64,000 bases of DNA from a virus. Where the stretch lies: IMG/VR virus record IMGVR_UViG_3300034108_001154, positions 1 to 64,000 of that record. The stretch is one strand, 5' to 3'. The notes below the pieces were generated by a model. It did not search any database, was not told the origin of the DNA, and saw only the letters and a list, made by a program, of their open reading frames with translations. A program made the translations under genes and the position numbers. Every line of letters begins with the position of its first letter. Position 1 is the stretch's first letter. Below are positions 9,701 through 18,900 of the stretch, in pieces.

Positions 9701-12058
9701 AGTGGATTTGAATATATTGAATCTAAATGTAAGAGAGATGTAGGATATATTGTAGATGCAGTAGCAACCGATGTATTATATGGTGGAAATGAAAGAAGTG
9801 TAACTGCTGGTGAGTTTTATTACTTATATCCATCACAAGCTACTTCGGTTCAATCCGACCAAACAATCACCGGTGTAAATCATGCATTTGGTTTGGCTGA
9901 TAAAATAGTTAGAAATACTTTATTAGTAACCGCAAGTGCTGAAACTATTGCAAATTATGATGTAATATTAGATAATAAAGGATTAATACAAACAAACGTA
10001 ATTTATTATATAGATTCAGTATATCCATACTTTACTTACAATAGAACTAAGTGTAGAAGAGATGTTGGTTACATTGTAGATGCAATAGCAACCGATTTAC
10101 TATGGGGTGGTAACGAAAGAAGTATTGTAGCAGCTGATTACTATTATAGATATCCATCTGAAGCTACAACTATTCAGTTAAATGAAACTACTGAAGCAAT
10201 ATCATATGTTAAAACAATTATAAACAAATTAATTCAAAATAATATATTACAAGTACCAACTGTAACTTCAAATACTAATAATAATATTAAATTTACTAAT
10301 AGTAATCAAATAAGTGGAGCAGGTACATCTAATATTAATGTATTAAACGCATTAAGTTCATCATTTGGATTAGTAATGAATACTATAACAAATGGAACGG
10401 GTTCACTCCCAGCCATTTCTCAATATACTGCATCGTTAATAGATTCTGGAACTTTACAAGCATATTCATTAATAAAATCAAATATACCATTTATCCAAAA
10501 TGAGGTAATTGCATATATTAGTTCTTCTTGGAGTGGATTCGCATACAATGAAGCTAGTTGTAGTAGAGATGTGGGATTAATTGTAAGTGGGGCAATTGAA
10601 GATTTACTATTTGGTTCAGTATCAGCATCAGTAGTAAATGCTAAATACTATTTTGAATACCCATCAGCGGCAACTGGTTCACAACTATATCAAACATTAG
10701 ATGGAATCAAATACGCAGCTAGTTTAAGTAATAAAATAGCACAAAATATTCAATTCGTAACTGCTTCAAACGAAGTATCTGCATCTTGGCATTTATTAAG
10801 AGATAATAAGGAGTTTATCCAAAATGAGGTAATCGCTTATGTATCATCTTCTTGGAGTGGTGTTTATTATAATGAAGATAAGTGTAAGAGAGATGTTGGT
10901 TATTTAATTGATGCAGCTGCAACTGACCTTTATTATGGTGGAAATGAGAGAAGTGTAACCGCTGGTTCATTCTATTATCTATTCCCATCTGCGGCTACTC
11001 AAAATGGAGTTCCTTCAACAACTTCTCAATTGGACCCAACTGTTGATGGTATAATATACGCAAGTGGATTATCACAAAAAGTAATTCAAAATGTAGAATT
11101 TGTACAACCATCGGCTTCAGTATTAGTAGGTGCTGATTTATTAATTGGAAATAAAAGATTCATCCAAACTGAAGTAATTCAATATCTTTCATCATCTTGG
11201 AGTGAATTTTATTATAATGAAGCAAGTTGTTCTCGTGATATTGGGTATATTATAGATGCAGCTAGAACGGATTTAGTTTATGGTGGAAATGAAAGAAGTA
11301 TTAAGGCTGGAACGTTTTATTACTATATTCCATCGGAAGCAACAACTAAACAAAAACCACAAACAATTGATGGTATTGATTTTGCTAAGGGAATGGCTGA
11401 AAAGGTAATTTTGAAAGAACAATTAGTAAGACCATCATTCCAAACAAAATTATCGGTTGATTTATTAAGGGGAAGTAAAAAAACATTACAATCAATCGCA
11501 ATATCATATACCGCTGGAGCATTTCCTAACTTTGTTTATAATGAAGAAAAGTGTTATAGAGATACTGGATTTATTGTAGATGCAATAGCAACGGATTTAT
11601 TATATGGTGGAAATCTAAGAAGTGTTAGAGCAGCATCATCATATTATACTGGGGTATATGGTTCAGCAGCAGTAGTTGTAAACGAACAAAAGAAAGAAAC
11701 AGCTGAAACTAATAGATATTTAAGAACACAATTCCAAAGAATAGTGAGAAATGCTCCTGTTGAAGAATTTGGTTCTTTGATAATTACTACTGGACATGAC
11801 TTTTCTTATTCTGGAGCTGGAGTAACTTATAAGGCATTACCTTTTAACCAGGGTGGAGCTGGAGTTGCTGACCCAACGAAAGAAATTACCGAATTGGCTG
11901 GAGGTAGAGTTTACTTTACATCTGGTAACGAGCTTGGTGACTTTAAAATTGGTACGGGGCTTATAATTAATCAAGCAACCGGAACATTGCAAGGTAGAAC
12001 ATTCTCTCGTTCATTGTTCTCATTAGTAACACCATTCTCATTAGCATTAGAAGGATAA
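3740..12058 (+). CDS. Giant 2772-aa tail fibre/virion protein with pectin-lyase-like head and 13 tandem repeats
   Basis: N-terminal GSLxVSQS/ITGSVEITGS strands (residues 25-75) form a stalk. Residues about 105-400 resemble the right-handed beta-helix (pectin-lyase-like) domain of T4-like phage structural proteins: TIYVSSTNGNDNNSGTSP, ITVDAGTYLEENPIELPRNT, then SPYVQNCSMIS. From about residue 610 a 100-120 aa module recurs 13 times; its core is YNEASCSRDVGYIxDAxATDLLYGGNERSxxAGxFYY-PSxAT. Between these lie about 12 copies of a shorter SSFxIVxDIIxNGTGSLP module. Residues about 1142-1270 resemble a cupredoxin fold without copper ligands. The last 100 residues (FGSLIITTGHDFSY to the end) form a distinct cap. 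Likely a very long tail-associated adhesin or whisker. The repeats are seen directly; the function is inferred. Confidence 0.75.
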   Translation: MARLIPQKQIEEVNQFRDSISVGNSVFISGSLLVSQSIDIGTRTSDKQRITGSVEITGSLQIDGALSFANAASRLDATASFSDISVDTQRFGGILVEDFAKSDSTIYVSSTNGNDNNSGTSPQFPLRTIKKAAQLATPGDDGRYGLPTGSLFSGFRITVDAGTYLEENPIELPRNTTVWGAGLRVTKIIAKNENEDLFWVNSGCYLAEMTFAGLRVYPSVDDSQSGFAIAFAPNAFITTSPYVQNCSMISNQENSFLELYEDIPAGGGGLNVDGNRIHPDSPLASMVLDAYTQVAPNGVGCQVVGRGFIQLVSFFTNFSAYSVKVIDGGHAVLLNSNTSFGDYGMYASGSRFITGSGGNFDAFLNVQDNYSIIVNTIEGGLSTIPALVPNTENGIRVTDPNVLPQYFLSEDSSNEVSDIVKADFKLISSIIDNGIVNKPSLIAKSSINGYSSQSVYNISGENQYTSSTTASLQNIASVDTNFNILYDIIERGNPATESYVRISNVSHSIQATDIVQYKTSAVDSPTITTTNNSFDTIMSIVAGGIAPNIVSNTSASFKFSNVNQYQTGTTSSLQTINSVSSSFSIVYDTIEYGTGDLPTIIPSSSNASTSSEKQNAYNLLINNIPFIQSETIAYMSSSWSEFSYNETTCKRDISYIVSGAAYDILYGGNEESIKSARFYYLYPSEATTTQLEPTLTAVKYASGVAQNILKGNQYITSSANINNGYNIIFNNKDFVRAETIAYISSSWSEFEYNEVSCSRDIGYILDAVGTDLKYEGNDRSVTAGQFYFRYPSEATTTQLNQTLDAIRYAKRLTEKLLNNDTFVTASNSVIGAVDLMRKNRSLIQTETITYINTQYPNLDYNQAKCRRDVGYIVDNITTDLLYGGNERTETAGLYYFLFPSVANTTQLTETINALQYVNALTDKILISEILPTPKIGLNIDSNIKVTAFNSVTSSISASNTEVTLVSQSFGIIEDIIRYGTDYIPSAIVGNSNDYIWNINNPINVSGITQIQSTLANANTQSISNNVNTIIKIIESGSSVTTEQTIGTDRNGAPISTVGIPKNSYGSNLITTVIGTTIPAEIQLVKNTAAGIKFGNGLQITSSISASATEIQKVSSSFSIVTDIIKYGISGSLSLSGSSEYSTYYEVIAFESANYLFNENQLNKFDNVLTASIEDGSIDPTLTLKRGELYTFSVNSLNIVNATELDFRPFYIKTDIKPGLRNQYTKGVTNNGVTFGTLTFIVPFDAPDTLYYVNGKDIEASGIINIVDELPISDTQRYIEIPSLGDFEVVANTINNIKVTNIPQIQSIYTASISESLSVSSSFATTIDILFNGVSNLPTTITNVSGLIKKRELSQYTSSFAVSSALRNTISSSFNIVTNIVTNGTGSVPALIENTNDLIKVTSVPQIIGLQSGSITQVNNVSSSFANIINIIKNGTGSIPVEISNINGLTKFSSTEQFTASLSASLEDVTFVSNSISIVSTIITNGSGSYITASLYGAASTQPSTLAAYQIIKQNIPFIQIETLSYLSSSWSTASYNEASCSRDIGLIVSGAAEDLLYNTISSSIVNGKYYLEYPSAAETTQINQTLDGIEYASKLTQKLIQNIIFETASMEVSASYNLIRKNREFVKSETIAYLSSSWSTFDYNESLCRRDIGHIIDAVSTDLLYGGNERSNTAGEFYYKYPSSATVSGSVSPTTAAQLYPTLDGINYARRLVQNIVVNNQFALAPDSRTNAYDLIVENKSLIQSEVVSYVSSSWSGVLYNDISCSRDIGYILDAVATDTLYGGNERSSVAGEFYYLFPSRATNGGVPSENNQLDSTLSGINYAKGMVNQLLQNNIFVTASLQTIGVTNLIIDNKPLIQNEVISYISSSWSNFQYNEASCSRDVGYILDAVATDFYYGGNERSITAGTFYYLFPSAATVSGSSSPSVDAQLYPTVDGVTYAQRLTNKIINNITLVTASLERQTTYDLLLDNKLLIQNEVISFMSSSWSGFEYIESKCKRDVGYIVDAVATDVLYGGNERSVTAGEFYYLYPSQATSVQSDQTITGVNHAFGLADKIVRNTLLVTASAETIANYDVILDNKGLIQTNVIYYIDSVYPYFTYNRTKCRRDVGYIVDAIATDLLWGGNERSIVAADYYYRYPSEATTIQLNETTEAISYVKTIINKLIQNNILQVPTVTSNTNNNIKFTNSNQISGAGTSNINVLNALSSSFGLVMNTITNGTGSLPAISQYTASLIDSGTLQAYSLIKSNIPFIQNEVIAYISSSWSGFAYNEASCSRDVGLIVSGAIEDLLFGSVSASVVNAKYYFEYPSAATGSQLYQTLDGIKYAASLSNKIAQNIQFVTASNEVSASWHLLRDNKEFIQNEVIAYVSSSWSGVYYNEDKCKRDVGYLIDAAATDLYYGGNERSVTAGSFYYLFPSAATQNGVPSTTSQLDPTVDGIIYASGLSQKVIQNVEFVQPSASVLVGADLLIGNKRFIQTEVIQYLSSSWSEFYYNEASCSRDIGYIIDAARTDLVYGGNERSIKAGTFYYYIPSEATTKQKPQTIDGIDFAKGMAEKVILKEQLVRPSFQTKLSVDLLRGSKKTLQSIAISYTAGAFPNFVYNEEKCYRDTGFIVDAIATDLLYGGNLRSVRAASSYYTGVYGSAAVVVNEQKKETAETNRYLRTQFQRIVRNAPVEEFGSLIITTGHDFSYSGAGVTYKALPFNQGGAGVADPTKEITELAGGRVYFTSGNELGDFKIGTGLIINQATGTLQGRTFSRSLFSLVTPFSLALEG
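5581..11752 (+). repeat. 13 protein-level repeats of a Cys-Arg-Asp / YGGNERS module
   Basis: Thirteen units each contain, in order, FIQxExIAYxSSSWS, YNExxCxRDxGYIxD, YGGNERS, FYY-x-(Y/F)PSxAT and a T-I/V-D-G-I-x-Y-A helix. Two divergent units (near 8,380 and 10,570) read RDxGLIVSGAxEDLL and lack GGNERS, and each opens a new block after the SSFxIV modules. The nucleotide copies differ mostly at third positions, so the protein repeat is old or under selection. Confidence 0.85.
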
Positions 12059-12068
12059 AAATAAAATT

Positions 12069-12929
12069 ATGGCAGACGTATTTGTACCACTTAACGCATT
12101 CAAATCGGTAGTAACGACACTAACCGGTGAAGAAGACCAAGTATACACCACTCCGAGTGGTGTATCTACTATTATACTATCGACTCAAGTTACCAATAAT
12201 GGTAATCAAACTGAAGAAGTAACAATTAAATTAGCTTCGAATAGAGAAATACCAGTACCACAAGTTGCTGGAATTATCAACACCGGAAGTATGTATAGCG
12301 CATCAGCGCTTTTAGAACAAAATTTAACATTTTTGAAAAAAGAAGTAGCAGCTTATACTAACTTCAATAATAACTTAGCAGAAGTTCCATTTGGATTTTC
12401 ACAATCTAGATATGAAGCATATGTGGATACTGCAGTAAATGCGGTAGTTTATGATATTCAAAATGGGGGTACTATCCGAACAAATAAAGCAGCTTTATCA
12501 TTTTATAATAAAAATGGTGAAACGTTAGTTCCAACTGGACAGGTAACGGCATCTTACGAAGCAATTAATTATACAGATACATTAGTAAAACAAATTTTAA
12601 TTAACCAATCCATCACTGGTTCGGTTAATGTGGATAGAATTTATCAAACAATTTTCACCCAATCATTCAATTATGGTTTAATTGCAGAAACTGGGTCACA
12701 AGAAATTATTTCTCAACTATTTACTGTTATATCGGATACTATTTATGACCCGGTGAGAGAAACGCAAGAGGCGGTAGAGTTAGTAAGGAACTATCCTATC
12801 CCAAAAAGTGATTCATTTTCACCCGTAGTGGCTGGTAAATTAGTATTAGAGCAAGAGTTTGGATTACTATTCTCAGGTTCTACCGATTTGAAAATAGTTT
12901 TATCACTTCTTGAAAGTGCAAATGAGTAA
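12069..12929 (+). CDS. 286-aa fibre-associated protein: small beta-domain interrupted by one repeat unit
   Basis: Residues 1-70 (VYTTPSGVSTIILSTQV) and 242-286 (IPKSDSFSPVVAGKLVLEQ to IVLSLLE) together resemble the whole 110-aa protein encoded at 26666 (VYTTPSNAVATVIGVSV ... IPQGSSTILVGGDQKVVLE ... VVSVLEI). The intervening residues about 80-240 (FLKKEVAAY, then VVYDIQNGGTIRTNKAALSFY, then YTDTLVKQI) look like a degenerate copy of the 13-fold module of the upstream giant protein. The product is therefore a beta-domain with a helical repeat inserted in a loop. It starts 10 nt after the giant gene and lies before the next giant. A connector or cap between fibre segments is plausible. Confidence 0.7.
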   Translation: MADVFVPLNAFKSVVTTLTGEEDQVYTTPSGVSTIILSTQVTNNGNQTEEVTIKLASNREIPVPQVAGIINTGSMYSASALLEQNLTFLKKEVAAYTNFNNNLAEVPFGFSQSRYEAYVDTAVNAVVYDIQNGGTIRTNKAALSFYNKNGETLVPTGQVTASYEAINYTDTLVKQILINQSITGSVNVDRIYQTIFTQSFNYGLIAETGSQEIISQLFTVISDTIYDPVRETQEAVELVRNYPIPKSDSFSPVVAGKLVLEQEFGLLFSGSTDLKIVLSLLESANE

Positions 12930-12951
12930 TAATTAAGTTGAAAAAACATAA

Positions 12952-15900
12952 ATGAGTCAATTATTAAGTGGTAAGGTAAAAGTAACGCTTCCTCAGAATG
13001 TTTCTGAAGATAGATATGAGTTTCTTCAACTGAATGAAGCAGAACCTAATTTAGGGGTACCTATTAGTGGTAGTTTATCGAGCGGTTCAGTTGCTTTATT
13101 AGCATCTGATGAGTTTGGTAATCGTTTATTTGTAACAAAATTACAATTTCCTGAGTATAGTGGTTCATTTAGTGGTTCATTTCAAGGAGATGGTTCACGA
13201 TTAACCAATTTACCCTTAGTAAAAGATGCTTCTAGATTAATTTCTGGTTCAGCATCGGCATCAATTTCACCACAAACCGGATTTTTAGTAAATGTATCAT
13301 CATCTTTTGATGGTGATATGGATATAAATGGTGATGTTAGGGTTACTGGTGACTTATATGTTAATAATAGGATAGTTGCAAGAGAAATATTGGTTCAAAT
13401 CATATCATCTTCAATTATTTTTTCATCTGGGTCAAACCGATTTGGAAATTCATTAGTAGATTTACAAGAATTCACTGGTTCTGTATCAGTTACAGGTTCA
13501 TTTGATGTAAATGGTGAGGGTAGATTCAGTAATAACGTTTACATATCAAATACAGCTTCAGCATCCTTCTTTGAGGGTGATGGTAGTAAGTTATTTAACC
13601 TTCCTGCGGCAGCAGAATCACCAAGAATCGTTGATGGGGCTGTTACGGCATCCGTTAATGAATCTTATGGGTTTAGATTAGAAGGAACTACAAGAGCAGA
13701 GTTCAGTTCTTCACTTTTTGTGAGTGGAAACATAGAAATTGTTAGTGGTTCATCATTTAGTGGTAGTGGTGCTAACTTATTTGATATTCCGAGGGCAGCT
13801 TTAACGCCTGACGCTCTTCTGTCGGCATTTATTACATCAGGTTCGGTCACCGCATCGGTTAATCCAAATTATGGGTTTCGATTAGAAGGTACCAATAGAG
13901 CAGAATTTAGTTCTTCACTATTTGTAGCTGGTAATGTAACCGCATCGATGTTTACTGGTAGTGGTGCTGGTTTATTCGATATTCCAAGGGCAGCATTAAC
14001 ACCGGATGCATTGGTTTCTCCATTAATTGGTAGTGGAAGTGTAACGGCATCGGTTAATCCAAATTATGGATTTAGATTAGAGGGTACCAATAGAGCAGAG
14101 TTTAGCTCATCGGTATATGTAGATGGTAATGTAACTGCATCAATGTTTAGTGGTAGTGGTGCTGGTTTATTTAATATTCCGAGAGCAGCTTTAACGCCTG
14201 ATGCACTTGTATCACCATTAATTAGTAGTGGAAGTGTAACCGCATCGGTTGACCCTAAGTCTGGATTTGTTGTAACTTCAATCGAAAGCGGTTCACAATT
14301 TACAGGTTCATTATTTGTAAGTGGTGGTATTTCTATAAATAGTGGTTCAATTTTTAGTGGTAGTGGTGCTGGTTTATTTAATATTCCGAGAGCAGCATTA
14401 ACACCTGATGCATTATTGAGTACATTTATATCATCGGGTTCAGTAACAGCGTCTGTTTCTCCAAACTTTGGATTCAGAGTTGAATCACAACAAAGTGGTT
14501 CTGAGTTTACAGGTTCAGTTGATGTTAGTGGAAACGTATCCGCATCAATGTTTAGTGGTAGTGGTGCTGGTTTATTTGATATTCCTAGGGCAGCATTAAC
14601 ACCGGATGCATTATTATCAAATTTAATAACAAGTGGAAGTGTAACGGCATCCGTTGACCCTAAAGCTGGATTTGTAGTAACTTCAATCCAAAGTGGTTCA
14701 CAATTTAGTGGTTCAGTTAGATTTAGAGATAATCTTATAGTAGCTGGTAATGTAACCGCATCGATGTTTACTGGTAGTGGTGCTGGTTTATTCAATATAC
14801 CAAGAGCAGCATTAACACCGGATGCACAATTATCAAATATAATAGCAAGTGGTTCAGTTACCGCATCGGTAACTCCACAAAATGGATTTCAAGTAATTTC
14901 AGTTGCAAGTGGTTCGGAATTTACAGGTTCGGTTAGACTTAGAGATAACCTTAATGTAAGGGGAACTGTAACTGCATCAATGTTTAGTGGTAGTGGTGCT
15001 GGTTTATTTAATATTCCATTATCTGCATTAGCTGAACAAGTAGCTCAAGCTACTAGGATAGCAACCGGTTCAGTAACGGCTTCTGTTGGAAGTAATTTTG
15101 GATTTAAAGTAGAATCTGCACAATTTGGTTCTGAATTTACTGGTTCAATTGATGTAAGTGGTAGTGTAACTCTTAAATCTGGTTCATTTTACTCTGGTAG
15201 TGGTGAGGGATTATTTAATATTCCATTATCAGCATTATCTGAAGAGGTAATTAATAGAAATTTCATAGCAGATGGGCAAGTAACTGCATCTGTTGATAAT
15301 ATAAATGGATTTGTAGTAACATCACCATTAAGTGGTTCTACATTTAAAGGTTCAGTTTATGTTACTGGGTCTGTAAATGTAAGTGGTTCATTATTTGTAA
15401 GTGGTGGTGGTATTATTCAAGCATTAACTGGTTCATTCTTTAGTGGTAGTGGGCAGGGGTTATTAAACATACCTCGTTCGGCATTAACTGAAGATGCACT
15501 TATTTCAACTGAAATAAAATCAGGTTCAGTAACGGCATCGGTATCTCCTAATATTGGATTTGTAGTAAATTCGGCTCAAAGTGGTTCGGAATTTACTGGT
15601 TCAATAGATGTATCTGGTTCGGTATCAGCATCTTTATTTAGAGGTGATGGTAGTGGATTAACAAATATAACTATACCTGTAATTACCGATGGTAATGTAA
15701 CTGCCTCAGTTGATGATTCTAATGGATTTATAGTTACATCTCAGGCATATGGTTCACAATTTACTGGTTCTGTTAGAGTTAATACATTTGTAACTGCATC
15801 TGAATTTAGAGGTAATTTTGCAGGAGATGGTTCTCAAATTACTAATATTCAAATATCTATTATCCAAGATGGTGAAATAACTGCATCTGTTTCAAATGAG

Positions 15901-18900
15901 AATGGTTTTGTAGTTGATTCTTTCAAAAGTGGTTCAACTTTCTATGGTAATATAATAGCAAATAATGGTATTGTATCTAATGATGATATCATAGCAAATG
16001 GAAACATACAAGCTAATATTGGTTCATTCTTTAGTGGTAGTGGAGCTGGATTAACTAATATTCCTTTATCTGCATTTGCTGAAGAGGTAATTGCATCAAC
16101 TCGTATCCAAAGTGGGTCTGTTACTGCATCAGTATCTCCTAATTTTGGATTCAAAGTAGAATCATTGGATAGTGGTTCACAATTTACTGGTTCTGTTAAA
16201 GTATTAGGGCAAGTAAAAATTCTATCTGGTAGTGGATACTTTAGTGGTAGTGGTGAGGGGTTAACAAATATCCCCCGTTCAGCATTAACTGAAGATGCGT
16301 TACTTTCATCATTCATTGTAAGTGGAAGTGTAACTGCATCGGTAGCACCAAATACTGGGTTTGTTGTTATATCATATCAAAGTGGTTCAACTTTCTTTGG
16401 TGATATTCAATTAGCAACTGGTTCTTTCTCTGGTAGTGGTGCAAGATTATTTGATATACCAAAATCAGCAATTTCTGATTTAGATACTTCTAAAATATTT
16501 AGTGGTTCGGTTACCGCATCAACTCACCCTCAAAATGGATTTATTGTAACATCAGTTGTAAGTGGTTCAACTTTCTTTGGTGATGTTCAATTGGTAACTG
16601 GTTCTTTCTCTGGTAGTGGTGCAAAATTATTTAACATACCAAGAACAGCACTAACACCTGATGCACTTATTAGTACAACTATTACATCTGGTTCAGTTAC
16701 CGCATCAGTAGCACCAAATACTGGATTTGTTGTAACATCAATTGAAAGTGGTTCAAAATTCTTTGGTAATATAGAATTAGTAACTGGTTCATTTAGTGGT
16801 AGTGGTAGAAATTTATTCGATATTCCTTTTTCTAATTTAACTGGAGATTCAAATAGAATTGCTAGTGGTTCTGCTACTGCATCTATTTCACCAAATTTAG
16901 GATTAGTTGTTAATACATCCGCATCTATTGATGGTGATTTAAATGTAGCTGGGGCAATCAACGCAACAGAAATAAATGTAACGTTTATAAATTCGGAAGT
17001 AATTTATTCTTCTGGTTCAAATATATTTGGTGATTCATTGACAGATATACAACAAATGACTGGTTCGGTTAAAATAACTGGTTCTTTGACTGTTGATGGT
17101 GTAATCACTGGTGATGGTAGTGGATTATTTAATATCCCACAATCAGCACTTACTGAAGCAGCAACATTAATTGCTAGTGGAAGTGTAACGGCATCGGTTA
17201 ACCCTAATAACGGATTTGTTGTAACTTCAATCGAAAGTGGTTCTACATTTAGTGGTTCACTTTTTGTAAGTGGTGGTGTTTCTATAAATAGTGGTTCAAC
17301 ATTTAGTGGTAGTGGAGCTGATTTATTCAATATCCCAATATCAGCATTTTCACCTGATGCACAAGATGCAATTAATTCACTATTGGCAATCCAAAGTGGA
17401 ATATTGGCTAGTGGTAGTGTAACGGCATCAGTTTCGAATGAGTTTGGATTTAAAGTAGAATCAATTGATAGTGGTTCACAATTTACAGGTTCATTATTTG
17501 TAAGTGGTGGAGTAGAATTAAGTAGTGGTTCATCGTTTAGTGGTAGTGGTGCTAGATTGTTCGATATACCAAGAGCAGCATTAACGCCTGATGCACTTTT
17601 ATCAAACTTAATCGCAAGTGGTTCAGTTACCGCATCAGTAACACCTGATAACGGATTTGTTGTAACTTCAATCGAAAGTGGTTCTACATTTAGTGGTTCA
17701 CTTTTTGTAAGTGGTAATATTGAGGTTGTTAGTGGTTCATCATTTAGTGGTAGTGGTGAAAACTTATTTAATATCCCACTAACCGCACTTTCTACTGAAG
17801 CAATTGAAGCACTTATTTCAACTGAAATTAAAAGTGGTAGTGTAACCGCATCAGTAACACCTGATTTTGGATTTGTAGTAGTATCAGCTGAAAGTGGTTC
17901 TGAATTTACTGGTTCAGTTGATGTAAGTGGAAGTTTATATGTAACCCAAACTATAAGTTCAAGTATTGTAAAAGCAAATGAATTATCTGGTTCATTCTCT
18001 GGTTCATTCTTTGGAGATGGTGGTGGATTAACTAATATTTCACTTGCTAACTTATCATTTGATGTATATCGTTTAGTGAGTGGTTCAGTTACGGCATCCG
18101 TAACACCAACTGAAGGATTCAAAGTTGAATCTTTGGATAGTGGTTCTAAATTTACTGGTTCAATTGATGTATCTGGTTCAATAACTATTGATGGTATTTA
18201 TACTGGAGATGGTAGTGGATTGACAAATATTGATATTGCTAATTTGGCAATTGATACTTCTAGAATTTACACTGGTTCCGTTACTGCTTCGGTATCTACT
18301 GATGGCCACTTTAGAGTTTTAGATGGTACTACATTAAGAGCAATTAAATCCGAATTTAGTGGTTCAGTTTATGTATCTGAATCAATATATGTAAACAAAT
18401 TTATATTTGGTGATGGTACTTTTATCACAAACGTAACCGCTGCAGCATCTCCAAGAATTTCATCTGGTTCAGTAACGGCTTCAGTTTCACCTAATTTTGG
18501 ATTTAAAGTAGAATCCGCACGAAGTGGTTCTGAGTTTACGGGTTCAGTTGATATTAGTGGTTCAATATCGGCATCTTTATTTAGTGGTGATGGTAGTGGG
18601 TTATTCAATATTCCATTAGAAGCACTTGAAGATTTACAATTAGTAAAAATTAACTCTGGCTCTGGTATAGCAATTATTGACCCATTAAAATTAGATGTAA
18701 ACGTTCCAATAACAGCATCTCGATTTGATGGAGATGGTAGTGGATTATTTAACATTCCTGCAAACGCATTACAAGACCTTCAATTAGATAGAATTATATC
18801 TGGTTCAACTCAGGCGGTAATTTCACCTGATAAAGGATTTGAGGTTGGTACAAAAACATCTATATCTGGTTCACTTAGTGTAAGTGGTGGATTATTTGTA

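Noticed and set aside
14064-18122. Minus-strand frames over the GSGxGLFxIP modules (243 and 372 codons)
   Set aside because: Antisense shadows of a repetitive gene, with no ribosome site and repeat-driven content.
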